64,000 nucleotides of DNA, taken from DAIDKA01 sp963726995. Its GTDB lineage: Bacteria; Pseudomonadota; Gammaproteobacteria; Steroidobacterales; Steroidobacteraceae. The DNA lies in contig CAVSEP010000006.1 of assembly GCA_963726995.1 (NCBI GenBank), positions 1 to 64,000 on the forward strand. The letters run 5' to 3'. Under the pieces are notes generated by a model. It did no database searches. It saw only the letters and a list, made by a program, of their open reading frames with translations, and had not been told where the DNA came from. Position numbers and translations under genes: made by a program. Positions 1 through 7,515 of the stretch are shown here, one piece after another. Every line of letters begins with the position of its first letter. Positions within the stretch are counted from its first letter, which is position 1.

Positions 1-2
1 AA

Positions 3-60
3 GCCTAACTATCAAAGCTCAGCTGCGGCCGAAGGCCGTCAGCTGAAGCGGGTGTTAGAT
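3..60 (-). repeat. attC site 1 (distal, short)
   Basis: Ends are GCCTAAC and GTTAGAT. The arms pair around a GAA loop, giving a 58-bp site. The right arm on the plus strand carries one unpaired T, so the canonical attC direction is the minus strand, pointing away from intI. This is the attC of the last cassette visible in the window; the array probably continues to the left. Confidence 0.88.
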
Positions 61-296
61 TGGCCGGCCGCGACATCGAGTCAATGTCCTTCAAGGCCGG
101 CGAGATGCTCAAGGCGAACGCCGCTCTGGGTTGAACAGCGATCCACACCGAAGCCGTTACGGCGTCCGACCAAGCTCGCTTGGTCGGCGCCTTGCGGCTT
201 CGTTGTAGCAGAAATGCTCAATCCCGTCGTCTCGCAATTGGCACCAATATCACCAGATTCGCGTCTTGATATTTGCACCGACAATCGTCCGGCTCA
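61..296 (-). other. Integron cassette body 13 (homologous to the attI-proximal cassette)
   Basis: Cassette between attC 2 and attC 1. A 67-codon minus-strand frame (284-81, TTG start) fits cassette geometry but has no recognisable family and is not preserved in the related cassette at 7067-7380, so it is probably not coding. Shared blocks include ACAATCGTCCGGC at the cassette start and TCTTCAAGGCCGG-like and GATGCTCAA blocks near the end. Confidence 0.6.
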
Positions 297-404
297 ATTT
301 AACGCCAAAGCTGAGCGGCCGCCCGCAAGCCAGGGCCTTGTGGCGCGTCAAAGACAGAGGCTGGCAGTTTATTCACGGGCGGTCCGCTCCAACGTCTGTT
401 AGAT
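297..404 (-). repeat. attC site 2 (family B)
   Basis: Core sites ATTTAAC (297-303) and GTTAGAT (398-404), with arms CTGAGCGGCCG and CGGGCGGTCCGCTC. It belongs to the family B attC that always accompanies the about 0.4-kb repeated cassette. Confidence 0.88.
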
Positions 405-793
405 CGATTCCACTGGTCCTCATTGTGGCACTGATGTCTTCATCGACGCCAATCAACGCTACCTGCCAATGACGCCTCGACGTTGGACTGTATCGCAGAG
501 GAAAGTGGCGCAATGGCACGGGTTCCGACCCTCAAAGCTGGCAACAGCCCTCTACGGCTTTCTGCCGCAACCTGGCCGGCGCTGCCACCAACATCAGCGC
601 CTCAAGACTGGCAATTGATCCATGGCGCTGGATCGACCCCAGGCCCCTGTACATTTGGGCGCCGGCAATCACGGCACCGCACCTGACCCTCAAAGGCGGC
701 AGGAGTCCTCTACTCCCAATATCCACCACATCTGGGCGCCGCGGGATCGAAGCCCCAGACTCCCAGCCTCCAGCCTCCCCTCTCTTAAAAGCG
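405..793 (-). repeat. Repeated ORF-poor cassette, copy 1
   Basis: Diverged copy of the cassette also found at 1472-1842, 3579-3949 and 5801-6168. Shared blocks include the GTGGCACTGATGTCTTCA segment, GGTTCCGACCCTCAA and TCTGGGCGCCGCGGGATCGA. On the cassette strand only a 65-codon frame (729-532) stays open, and its reading frame is not kept in the other copies. No protein family is recognised, so it looks noncoding or decayed. Confidence 0.75.
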
Positions 794-877
794 GTCTAAC
801 GCCAAAGTTGAGCGGCGCGCCGCAGCATTACGACTGGCACTTTATTCACGGCGCGTCCGCTCAAACGCATGTTAGGC
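794..877 (-). repeat. attC site 3 (family A, short loop)
   Basis: GTCTAAC (794-800) and GTTAGGC (871-877). Arms TTGAGCGGCGCG and GGCGCGTCCGCTCAA, with the extra T in the plus-strand right arm. It shares the CTTTATTCA block near the apex with most other sites of the array. Confidence 0.92.
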
Positions 878-1110
878 CGACCTACATCTGTCGAACCAAG
901 TGGTCACTTTGTGAGTTCAGTACACGCCACATCCAAGCCCGCTTGCACGAGTGAAGTTCCTCAGGCGTGACGTACATCGCTAAGGTCAAACAGCCAAATC
1001 GATATCGAGACCGGGGAACAGCGTCTCGCACTACGTGTGCAGCGCTGACATCAAACCTCGCCACATGGTCCATTCGCACGTATGGCGACAACTTGTTGCG
1101 CGTCGAACGC

Positions 1111-1359
1111 TCACAACCAGCGCGTAGATTCCACTGTCTTTGGTCCCGACTTGTATCCGACGACAACTTGTAGTGAAACCTGCAAGATAAGCGACGCCGT
1201 TTGCCGCATCAGACAAACCCAGACCTTCCAAGCTGAAACGTGTCCATGAAGTCTACGGTCCGGGAAGTGCACTAACATGGCGCTTGTGCCGAAAGCGATC
1301 GCAACGCTCGGCAGCGAGACCTTCAGCTCAAGGCTGACGCACGTGGCAGAGATCTTCAT
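1111..1359 (-). CDS. Possible cassette-borne small protein, unknown
   Basis: An 82-residue frame whose ATG lies only a few bases inside the cassette start defined by attC 4, the position expected of a cassette gene. It fills about half of the cassette 878-1363. Residues 13-30 are fairly hydrophobic and could form a membrane or signal segment. No family is recognised, no clear ribosome binding site is seen, and other frames overlap it, so it may be chance. Confidence 0.3.
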   Translation of the reverse strand: MKISATCVSLELKVSLPSVAIAFGTSAMLVHFPDRRLHGHVSAWKVWVCLMRQTASLILQVSLQVVVGYKSGPKTVESTRWL

Positions 1360-1363
1360 TAAC

Positions 1364-1471
1364 GCCTAACGCCAAAGCTGAGCGGCCGCGCACGAGCCAG
1401 GGACTTGAGGCGCGTCACCGACAGAAGCTGGCACTTTATTCATGGGCGGTCCGCTCAAGCGTCTGTTAGGT
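1364..1471 (-). repeat. attC site 4 (family B)
   Basis: GCCTAAC (1364-1370) and GTTAGGT (1465-1471), arms CTGAGCGGCCGCG and GGGCGGTCCGCTCAAG. It is the attC of repeated-cassette copy 2. Confidence 0.92.
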
Positions 1472-1842
1472 CGATTCCACAGGTTCTCATTGTGGCACTG
1501 ATGTCTTCAGCGACGCCAATCAACGCTACCTGTCAATGAGGCCGCGACTCTGGACTGCATCGCAGAGGGGAGCGGCGCACTGGCACAGGTTCCGACCCTC
1601 AACGCTGGCAACAGGTTTCAACGACTTCTGCCACAACCCGGCCGGCGCTCTCACCCACCTTAGGCCCTCAGATCTGGCAGTTGATCCATGGCCCTGGGGC
1701 CCTCAACAATTGGGCGCCGGCAATCGCGGCACCGCACCTGACCCTCAACGGCGGCAGAAGTTTTCTACTCCCAACCACCACCACATCTGGGCGCCGCGGG
1801 ATCGAAGCCCCTACACCGGCCTCCCCTGCCTTCTTCTAAGCG
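1472..1842 (-). repeat. Repeated ORF-poor cassette, copy 2
   Basis: Nearly identical to copy 3 (3579-3949). On the cassette strand the frame open in copy 4 ends at a TGA after about 40 codons here. A long plus-strand frame crosses it, but that is antisense to cassette direction and Pro/His/Arg-rich, as shadow frames are. No gene is supported. Confidence 0.8.
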
Positions 1843-1926
1843 GCCTAACGCCAAAGTTGAGCGGCGCGCCGCAACATTACGACTGGCACTTTATTCACGG
1901 CGCGTCCGCTCAAACGCATGTTAGGC
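1843..1926 (-). repeat. attC site 5 (family A, short loop)
   Basis: GCCTAAC (1843-1849) and GTTAGGC (1920-1926), almost identical to attC 3. It carries a diverged fifth relative of the repeated cassette. Confidence 0.92.
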
Positions 1927-2330
1927 AGTCAGTCCACAGGTGCTCACTTGCTCCAGCATCTGATGTATCGGCAACGATGCAATCGACGTCTAATGCCTCC
2001 AGTCTGAAGCCGCAATGGCTGCAGACTCACCGCGAGCAGCGTACAGCGGCGCACTCGTGCGAGGTTACCTGACCACGCCAGATCTGGCAACAGGCCTCAA
2101 ATGACGTCTGCCACGATACCTGGCCAGCGCTCATCACCTAGCAGTCTCATGACCGAGATCGGCAGTTGATCCAGATGATACCTGGAACCACGATACATTG
2201 AGCGCCGGCAGTCAACGGACGGCAGCTGACCCTCATCGGCGACAGAGAGTCCCAATGCTCAGACTATCCACGCACATCTGGGCGCCGCCGGGATCGAAGC
2301 TCCAACTCCAGCATTCCACTTCTTCAAGCG
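1927..2330 (-). repeat. Repeated cassette, highly diverged copy 5
   Basis: From about 2045 onward it keeps the order of the repeated cassette's landmarks (GCGGCGCACT, GATCTGGCAACAGG, GGCAGTTGATCCA, CATCTGGGCGCCGCCGGGAT), with many substitutions and indels. Its attC is of family A rather than B, so the body and recombination site have different histories. No coding frame is supported on the cassette strand. Confidence 0.6.
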
Positions 2331-2436
2331 GCCTAACGCCAAAGTTGAGCGGCGCGGCACCGCATCATTGCGCCATCGCGCACGGTGACAGACCGGCACT
2401 TTATTCACGGCGCGTCCGCTCAAACGCATGTTAGGC
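2331..2436 (-). repeat. attC site 6 (family A, long loop)
   Basis: GCCTAAC (2331-2337) and GTTAGGC (2430-2436). Arms as in the other family A sites, with a longer, partly self-complementary apex region (GGCACCGCATCATTGCGCC). Confidence 0.92.
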
Positions 2437-2959
2437 GCCATCCGTCAACGAGTCCGCCTCATGTACACTGAGCACAAGCAACGGTTCTCACTGGCAAGCG
2501 GTTCTAAGTCGTTCAATGAGCCTGAAATCCGCGCAGCTGCCATGGATAGGTGGAGGCCGGCGAATTGCCCTAAAGTAACGCGTAGGTAACCGCTAACGCC
2601 CTTTGACTTGGCCCAGTCAGATGGCCACGTCGACTAGAGCGCCGGCCCGTGCCCCGGCCGCGACATTCTGGCGCCACCCACATCTGATTCAGCATCGCTG
2701 CCTCCGGCGTCTGCGTCAATTCGGATCCAGCCAGGCCTCCACATTGCCCCGATCCTCCGCGAGAAGAGGATAGTCAGCCCCGAGGTACAGCCGTCGTGTC
2801 AGGCGATCAGCCTCCATTCCGCGTCTACAAATTGAACCTCCTGCGCATAGGTGCTCCCGAATGCATCTGGCGATTCGCCGGCGATCGGAGCCGGATTCTA
2901 TAGATCGGCCACTCACTCAGCTCGAAACGCCGACTGACGGCGCACAGGATGGCATCGCC
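2437..2959 (-). other. Integron cassette body 8, possibly two fused cassettes
   Basis: A large cassette without a confident gene. A 66-codon minus-strand frame (2916-2716, GTG start) has no known family. The block CGCTAACGCCCTTTGACTTG at 2591-2610 resembles the left half of an attC site of this array, which suggests a decayed attC and an old cassette fusion. Confidence 0.45.
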
Positions 2960-3069
2960 GCCTAACGCCAAAGTTGAGCGGCGCGGCACCGCATCATTAC
3001 GCACGTCGATGCGCCGATGACAGATCTGGCACTTTATTCACGGCGCGTCCGCTCAAACGCATGTTAGAC
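2960..3069 (-). repeat. attC site 7 (family A, long loop)
   Basis: GCCTAAC (2960-2966) and GTTAGAC (3063-3069), with standard family A arms and the CTTTATTCA apex block. Confidence 0.92.
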
Positions 3070-3470
3070 GCGACTCATCACATGGTCCTGAAATGTCGAC
3101 ATCACACTGATGTCCAGCGACGACTTCACCCAGTTACGTGACTCACTAATGGCACGGCCTGGCAAGACCAGCGAGATCTGCCAAATATCGACTGCCAATC
3201 ACGTTCAGCATCAAATCTCGATCGGCCAGTCAAGAGCGACTGACCAGCCACTTGATGCCGCACGCTGCATCGTGAGTACAGCGCCTAGACGAGCATCGGT
3301 CCTGGCCATGCATCTGCGCCCGTCAGCATTATCCAACTCCGGCTGATCGCCGCAGATTGGAAGGCCGCAGCGTACGCAGTTCCAATGCGCACCATAGGAT
3401 GATCAAGACACAGCTCAGTCGAGTTCGCCAAGGAACTCCAGGTCAAGACGCACGACCTCTGATCTCATGC
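3070..3470 (-). other. Integron cassette body 7, no gene seen
   Basis: No convincing frame exists in the cassette direction. A 78-codon plus-strand frame (3110-3346) is antisense to the array and unrecognised. A CACTGATGTCCAGCGACGAC stretch resembles part of the repeated cassette, so this may be another very diverged relative. Confidence 0.45.
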
Positions 3471-3578
3471 GTCTAACGCCAAAGCTGAGCGGCCGCGCGC
3501 GGACCAGAGATCCGGTGGGCGTCGTCGACAGAAGCTGGCACTTTATTCATGGGCGGTCCGCTCAAGCGTCTGTTAGGT
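3471..3578 (-). repeat. attC site 8 (family B)
   Basis: GTCTAAC (3471-3477) and GTTAGGT (3572-3578). It is the attC of repeated-cassette copy 3. Confidence 0.92.
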
Positions 3579-3949
3579 CGATTCCACAGGTTCTCATTGT
3601 GGCACTGATGTCTTCAGCGACGCCAATCAACGCTACCTGTCAATGAGGCCGCGACTCCGGACTGCCTCGCAGAGGGGAGCGGCGCACTGGCACAGGTTCC
3701 GACCCTCAACGCTGGCAACAGGTTTCAACGACTTCTGCCACAACCCGGCCGGCGCTCTCACCCACCTTAGGCCCTCAGATCTGGCAGTTGATCCATGGCC
3801 CTGGGGCCCTCAACAATTGGGCGCCGGCAATCGCGGCACCGCACCCGACCCTCAAAGGCGGCAGAAGTTTTCTACTCCCAACCACCACCACATCTGGGCG
3901 CCGCGGGATCGAAGCCCCTACACCGGCCTCCCCTGCCTTCTTCAAAGCG
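3579..3949 (-). repeat. Repeated ORF-poor cassette, copy 3
   Basis: Nearly identical to copy 2, with only scattered differences, so these two are the most recent duplication of the family. No gene is supported on the cassette strand. It abuts the attC interrupted by the insertion sequence. Confidence 0.8.
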
Positions 3950-3957
3950 GCCTAACG

Positions 3958-5324
3958 AATGTAAGGGACTTCCCCGTCCCGAGGGCGCACCGAGGTGCCA
4001 AGATTGGGTTGCAACATCCATCTCTCTTCGAAAAGGGGAAGTCCCATGAGCATAGTTTCTACAGTTGGCATCGACTTGGCAAAGAATGTGTTTTCCGTAC
4101 ACGCGGTGGACTCGCAGGGCCTGGTCGTGGTGCGGCGCAGCTTGTCGCGGGCGAAGCTCAGCGAGCTCGTTGCGCAGCTACCGCCTTGTCTAATCGGTAT
4201 GGAAGCCTGCTCCGGCGCACACGAGTGGGCGCGCCGGTTCGTAACGTTCGGCCACGTCGTGAAGTTGATGGCTCCCAAGTTCGTGACTCCGTATCGCAAG
4301 AGCGGCAAGAACGATGGCAATGATGCGGAAGCGATCTGCGAGGCCGTCGCCCGTCCGAACATGCGTTTTGTTCCGGTCAAATCCACCGAGCAGCAGTCGG
4401 ACTTGACCCTGCATCGGGTGCGCCAGGGATTCGTGGAGGAGCGCACCGCGACGCTGAACCGACTTCGCGGCCTGCTTGCAGAGTTTGGCCATGTCCTGCC
4501 GTTGCGGCCCAGCGAGCTACATCGGCGCGTACCGCAGTTGCTGGAGAAGCTGCCGACACGAGTCGCCACCTGTGCCCAGGACCTACTGGAGCACGCACGA
4601 GGGCTGCAGGAGAAGGTTCTCCAGTACGAGCGTGAGATCAAACTGCACGTTACCTCCAATGCGCTCGCTTGCCGAGCGCAGACCCGATTGGGCATCGGCC
4701 CCATCACCGCCTCAGCCTTGGTGGCAACTGTGGGTAACGGCCGTGACTTCAAGAACGGTCGACAGTTCGCAGCTTGGCTCGGCCTGGTTCCGCGCCAATA
4801 CTCCACCGGCGGCAAAACGCGCCTCGGACACATCACCAAACGCGGTGACCCGTACCTGCGGACCTTGCTCGTCATGGGAGCACGCGCCGTGCTGCAACGA
4901 GCCGTAAGCCTCACCGATCCATTGTCGCGGTGGGCTTTGGCAGTTCGAGAGCGGCGCGGTTATCACCGCGCCTGCATTGCCATCGCGGCTAAGAACGCCC
5001 GTGTCGCATGGGCTCTGCTGGCCAAGGAGGCCTCGGCCGCCTGAGGCGCGGCGCAGAAGCCTATCTCATCGAATAGGAGATCCAAGCACTGCACAGGTAG
5101 AGCAAACAGGTCAGACCGGCGCTCGCGGAACCAGATCAACTTTCGAGCGGAAATCGCTGCCTAACGATCGAGGCGCGAGCGCGCGGCTTACACGCGGGCC
5201 AGAGTGCACAGCACTCATCAAAGGCCGATTAGAGTCACGCAGTCTGTCCTTCCCACCCTATCGAACTGCAGTCGAAGAAACAAAGTTCCTAAATGCTGTT
5301 GACACAACGGGGAAGTCCTTAGAG
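3958..5324 (+). mobile_element. IS110-family insertion sequence, IS1111 type, in an attC
   Basis: A 1367-bp element with one DEDD transposase gene. Perfect 10-bp inverted repeats GGACTTCCCC (3966-3975) and GGGGAAGTCC (5309-5318) lie 8 and 6 bp inside the ends. Subterminal repeats of this kind are typical of the IS1111 subgroup. Removing the element restores an intact attC. A group of IS1111 elements specific for attC sites has been described, and this one fits that behaviour. Junctions could shift by one base because of a shared G. The 280 bp after the transposase gene contains no gene; a GCCTAAC at 5159-5165 inside it is not an attC. Confidence 0.92.
4046..5044 (+). CDS. tnp: IS110/IS1111-family transposase
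   Basis: 332-residue DEDD transposase. The N-terminal RuvC-like domain shows the acidic residues in GIDLAKN (about residue 8), GMEAC (about 52) and KNDGNDAEA (about 90). The C-terminal Transposase_20 part has LGIGPITASAL and GLVPRQYSTGGKTRLGHI. Full length for the family and apparently intact. The ATG at 4046 is preferred over an upstream in-frame start because GGGGAA lies just before it. That ribosome site overlaps an inverted copy of the terminal repeat (4035-4044). The enzyme moves the element by a recombination-like mechanism without target duplication. Confidence 0.93.
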   Translation: MSIVSTVGIDLAKNVFSVHAVDSQGLVVVRRSLSRAKLSELVAQLPPCLIGMEACSGAHEWARRFVTFGHVVKLMAPKFVTPYRKSGKNDGNDAEAICEAVARPNMRFVPVKSTEQQSDLTLHRVRQGFVEERTATLNRLRGLLAEFGHVLPLRPSELHRRVPQLLEKLPTRVATCAQDLLEHARGLQEKVLQYEREIKLHVTSNALACRAQTRLGIGPITASALVATVGNGRDFKNGRQFAAWLGLVPRQYSTGGKTRLGHITKRGDPYLRTLLVMGARAVLQRAVSLTDPLSRWALAVRERRGYHRACIAIAAKNARVAWALLAKEASAA

Positions 5325-5429
5325 CCAAAGTTGAGCGGCGCGCGCGCAGCATCATTGCACTTAGTTAAGCGCGATGGCGACAGACTGGGCAGTTTATTCA
5401 CGGCGCGTCCGCTCAAACGCATGTTAGGT

Positions 5430-5695
5430 CGCTATGCCACTGCGATCAGTCTATGCCACGAGTCGGCCCCCAACATGAAATTCTGGCGCGACATCGCCTG
5501 GCCACCGGGATGGTTGGATAACTGGCAACCGACGCTAGCCGCCAACGCCCGGAATTGCGCCATCGATCTCAGCTACGGCAATACTGACGCCACACCTGGC
5601 GCAGCACCGATCGGCGGCACCCGGCTCCACAGTACTCGAATCGCAGGACACCGGATCATCGAGGCGTTGGCACTGGCACCGCGGTGAGTTCTGCG
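5430..5695 (-). other. Integron cassette body 5, no gene seen
   Basis: A short cassette between attC 10 and the interrupted attC 9. No frame of useful length runs in the cassette direction; an open plus-strand frame through it is antisense and starts inside the insertion sequence. Function unknown. Confidence 0.5.
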
Positions 5696-5800
5696 ACCTA
5701 ACGCCAAAGCTGAGCGGCCGCGCGCGGACCAGAGATCCGGTGCGTCGCGACAGAAGCTGGCACTTTATTCATGGGCGGTCCGCTCAAGCGTCTGTTAGGT
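5696..5800 (-). repeat. attC site 10 (family B)
   Basis: ACCTAAC (5696-5702) and GTTAGGT (5794-5800). It is the attC of repeated-cassette copy 4. Confidence 0.92.
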
Positions 5801-6168
5801 CGATTCCACAGGTTCTCATTGTGGCACTGATGTCTTCAGCGACGCCAATCAACGCTACCTGTCAATGAGGCCGCGACTTCGGACTGCCTCCAGAGGAGAG
5901 CGGCGCACTGGCACAGGTTCCGACCCTCAACGCTGGCAACAGGTTTCAACGACTTCTGCCACAACCCGGCCGGCGCTCTCACCCACCTTAGGCCCTCAGA
6001 TCTGGCAGTTGATCCATGGCCCGGGACCCTCGACAATTGGGCGCCGGCAATCGCGGCACCGCACCTGACCCTCAGCGGCGGCAGAAGTCTTCTACTCCCA
6101 ATCTCCACCACATCTGGGCGCCGCGGGATCGAAGCCCCTACACCGGCCTCCCCTGCCTTCTTCAAGCG
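5801..6168 (-). repeat. Repeated ORF-poor cassette, copy 4
   Basis: Close to copies 2 and 3. Here a 114-codon frame is open from a TTG inside attC 11 (6180) to 5836. It is long only because this copy has lost bases in the GGGCCCTGGGGCCC region; copies 2 and 3 hit a TGA in the same frame. This argues against a conserved protein. Confidence 0.78.
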
Positions 6169-6259
6169 GCCTAACGCCAAAGTTGAGCGGCGCGCCGCAG
6201 CACATTACACTGACAGCGGCACTTTATTCACGGCGCGTCCGCTCAAACGCATGTTAGGC
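6169..6259 (-). repeat. attC site 11 (family A, short loop)
   Basis: GCCTAAC (6169-6175) and GTTAGGC (6253-6259), with normal family A arms. Confidence 0.92.
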
Positions 6260-6383
6260 ATCGCACGCTTCAAATCGTTGTCCTTGATGCCACCAACGGT
6301 CACTATCGTGTGACCTCAGATCAGGCGACTCCGCAGCCGATAGATCGAATGCTCGACAAGTGAGTCATATCCGCTTCTGAGGC

Positions 6384-6484
6384 AACTAACGCCTTAAGCG
6401 GCTAGGCCATCAGCACAGCTCGAGACCAGGCCGCCTCCAATGCTGCGGATAGATGTCCAGCGCTCGAGTCATCCGATGTTAGCA
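6384..6484 (-). repeat. Decayed attC remnant
   Basis: CTAACGCCTTAAGCGGC (about 6387-6403) resembles an attC left arm, and GCGCTCGAGTCATCCGATG followed by TTAGC (to 6484) a right arm, about 100 bp apart as in real sites. The outer cores are mutated. The small frame 6685-6479 ends exactly in its TAAC, as cassette genes often do. It suggests two cassettes fused by loss of an attC. Confidence 0.4.
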
Positions 6485-6685
6485 ATGCATCACGGTCACG
6501 CGATGGGCCAGACACCAAGCTGCGCTCGAGTCTACTGCGACAGACCTCAGTGTAGCCGCGTACCGAACTTGGCATCGGCAACAGATTCCATCGCAGTCAA
6601 GGAATGTGCCGCATGACCGAATGCGACTGGGCGCAGTGACGTTCGCAAGCATCGGCATCAGCGACTGTAGCAGGTCTGATGCCAT
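6479..6685 (-). CDS. Possible cassette-borne small protein, unknown
   Basis: A 68-residue frame starting with ATG three bases inside the cassette boundary of attC 12 and stopping (TAA) in a decayed attC. The placement is right for a cassette gene. The product is Cys-rich for its size (seven Cys) and matches no family I know. No clear ribosome binding site is visible. Confidence 0.33.
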   Translation of the reverse strand: MASDLLQSLMPMLANVTAPSRIRSCGTFLDCDGICCRCQVRYAATLRSVAVDSSAAWCLAHRVTVMHC

Positions 6686-6687
6686 GC

Positions 6688-6793
6688 GCCTAACGCCAAA
6701 GTTGAGCGGCGCGGCACCGCATCATTGCGCCATCGAGCGTGGTGACAGCCAGGCACTTTATTCACGGCGCGTCCGCTCAAACGCATGTTAGGC
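6688..6793 (-). repeat. attC site 12 (family A, long loop)
   Basis: GCCTAAC (6688-6694) and GTTAGGC (6787-6793), closely similar to attC 6. Confidence 0.92.
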
Positions 6794-7018
6794 ATCAACG
6801 CGACCGCAGCAGCTTCTGAGTCGATACTGCGATCCAGTGGCCACATGATCGCGGCGATAGCGCTCAGCTCAGTTCGTCTAGCGTCTGAACGAATGACGTA
6901 CGGCCTTGAGCCAGAGAATGCTGACCGATGGCTGCAGTAGTCGCCAAATCACTGACGTCTCAGATTCTCACTGACACCGGCGAGTACTACGATTGATGAG
7001 GATGCAAGTTTCATAGCG
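6794..7018 (-). other. Integron cassette body 2, no gene seen
   Basis: A 225-bp cassette body between attC 13 and attC 12. No coding frame or recognisable element is found on either strand. Confidence 0.5.
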
Positions 7019-7066
7019 GCCTAACGCCAAAGTTGAGCGGCGGCCGCAAGCCGTAGCTACTTGATT
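7019..7066 (-). repeat. attC site 13 (short, right arm decayed)
   Basis: An intact left half GCCTAACGCCAAAGTTGAG, then CGGCCGCAAGCCG as apex. The right arm (TAGCTACTTGATTG) is a degraded counterpart of attC 1 and lacks a clean GTTRRRY core. It is the attC of the cassette next to attI. Confidence 0.55.
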
Positions 7067-7380
7067 GACCGTCCGCGAAATCGATGTCAGTGTCTTCAAG
7101 GCCGGTCGCGATGCTCAACGGCGAATCCGCAGCGCTACAATGAGTTGAACTCGATAGTCCGCTCACGCACAGGAGGCGTCTACTGCGTCGAACCAAGCTC
7201 GCAGGATCTTGCAGTCGACCGCCGCACTCGCAATAGGCCATTCAGGTCCAGTCAGAAATGCATCGCATAGGTCGAGCATTGCCTCGGCGATCACATGCGC
7301 CGTACATCCAAGACGTCAGGAGATATTCTGAGTCTTCGAGCGCTACGCATTGCAGCGCGTACAATCGTCCGGCATCCTGC
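7067..7380 (-). other. attI-proximal cassette body 1, no gene seen
   Basis: Homologous over much of its length to cassette body 13 (61-296): TCTTCAAGGCCGG, GATGCTCAA, CGAACCAAGCTCGC-like and ACAATCGTCCGGC blocks occur in the same order. A frame at 7241-7011 runs through the attC and is not conserved. Confidence 0.55.
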
Positions 7381-7515
7381 ATCTAACTCATAATTCGACT
7401 GAGGCTGCGAAGTAGAGAAATGCTGCATTTATGGCACATTTGTCTGTTGCTCGCGCGGCAGGTGGTTGTATTCACTACAGCATCGGTTTGTTAGGCAGTC
7501 AAATATCACTACGTT
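7381..7515 (-). promoter_or_regulatory. attI: attI region and intI upstream region
   Basis: ATCTAAC at 7381-7387 reads GTTAGAT on the minus strand, the RYYYAAC/GTTRRRY core at which the first cassette is joined. The 128 bp from there to the intI ATG should contain attI, the intI promoter and possibly the cassette promoter. A second core-like GTTAGGC (7490-7496) lies on the opposite strand close to intI. No clear -35/-10 pair or LexA box could be assigned. Confidence 0.65.

Larger units (their letters stand above)
3950..5429 (-). repeat. attC site 9, interrupted by an insertion sequence
   Basis: Left fragment 3950-3957 (GCCTAACG) and right fragment 5325-5429, ending in GTTAGGT (5423-5429). 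Joining the fragments restores GCCTAACGCCAAAG exactly as in intact sites such as attC 11. No target duplication is seen. Confidence 0.9.

Noticed and set aside
1536..4323. Long plus-strand frames through repeated cassettes (1536-2072 and 3643-4323)
   Set aside because: They run against the cassette direction, cross attC sites and the IS junction, and have shadow-like composition.
5159..5165. GCCTAAC as a further attC core
   Set aside because: It lies inside the 3' part of the insertion sequence and has no partner arm.
4977..5687. 236-codon plus-strand frame leaving the IS
   Set aside because: It begins within the transposase gene, crosses the IS end and attC, and shows no family.
1..7066. 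CRISPR array suggested by many regular repeats
   Set aside because: The repeats are long, imperfectly palindromic attC sites with GTTRRRY cores and variable large spacing, and an integrase lies beside them.
7466..7480. LexA box candidate TTGTATTCACTACAG upstream of intI
   Set aside because: The CTGT-N8-ACAG spacing is off by one and the first half is imperfect; not enough to claim SOS control.
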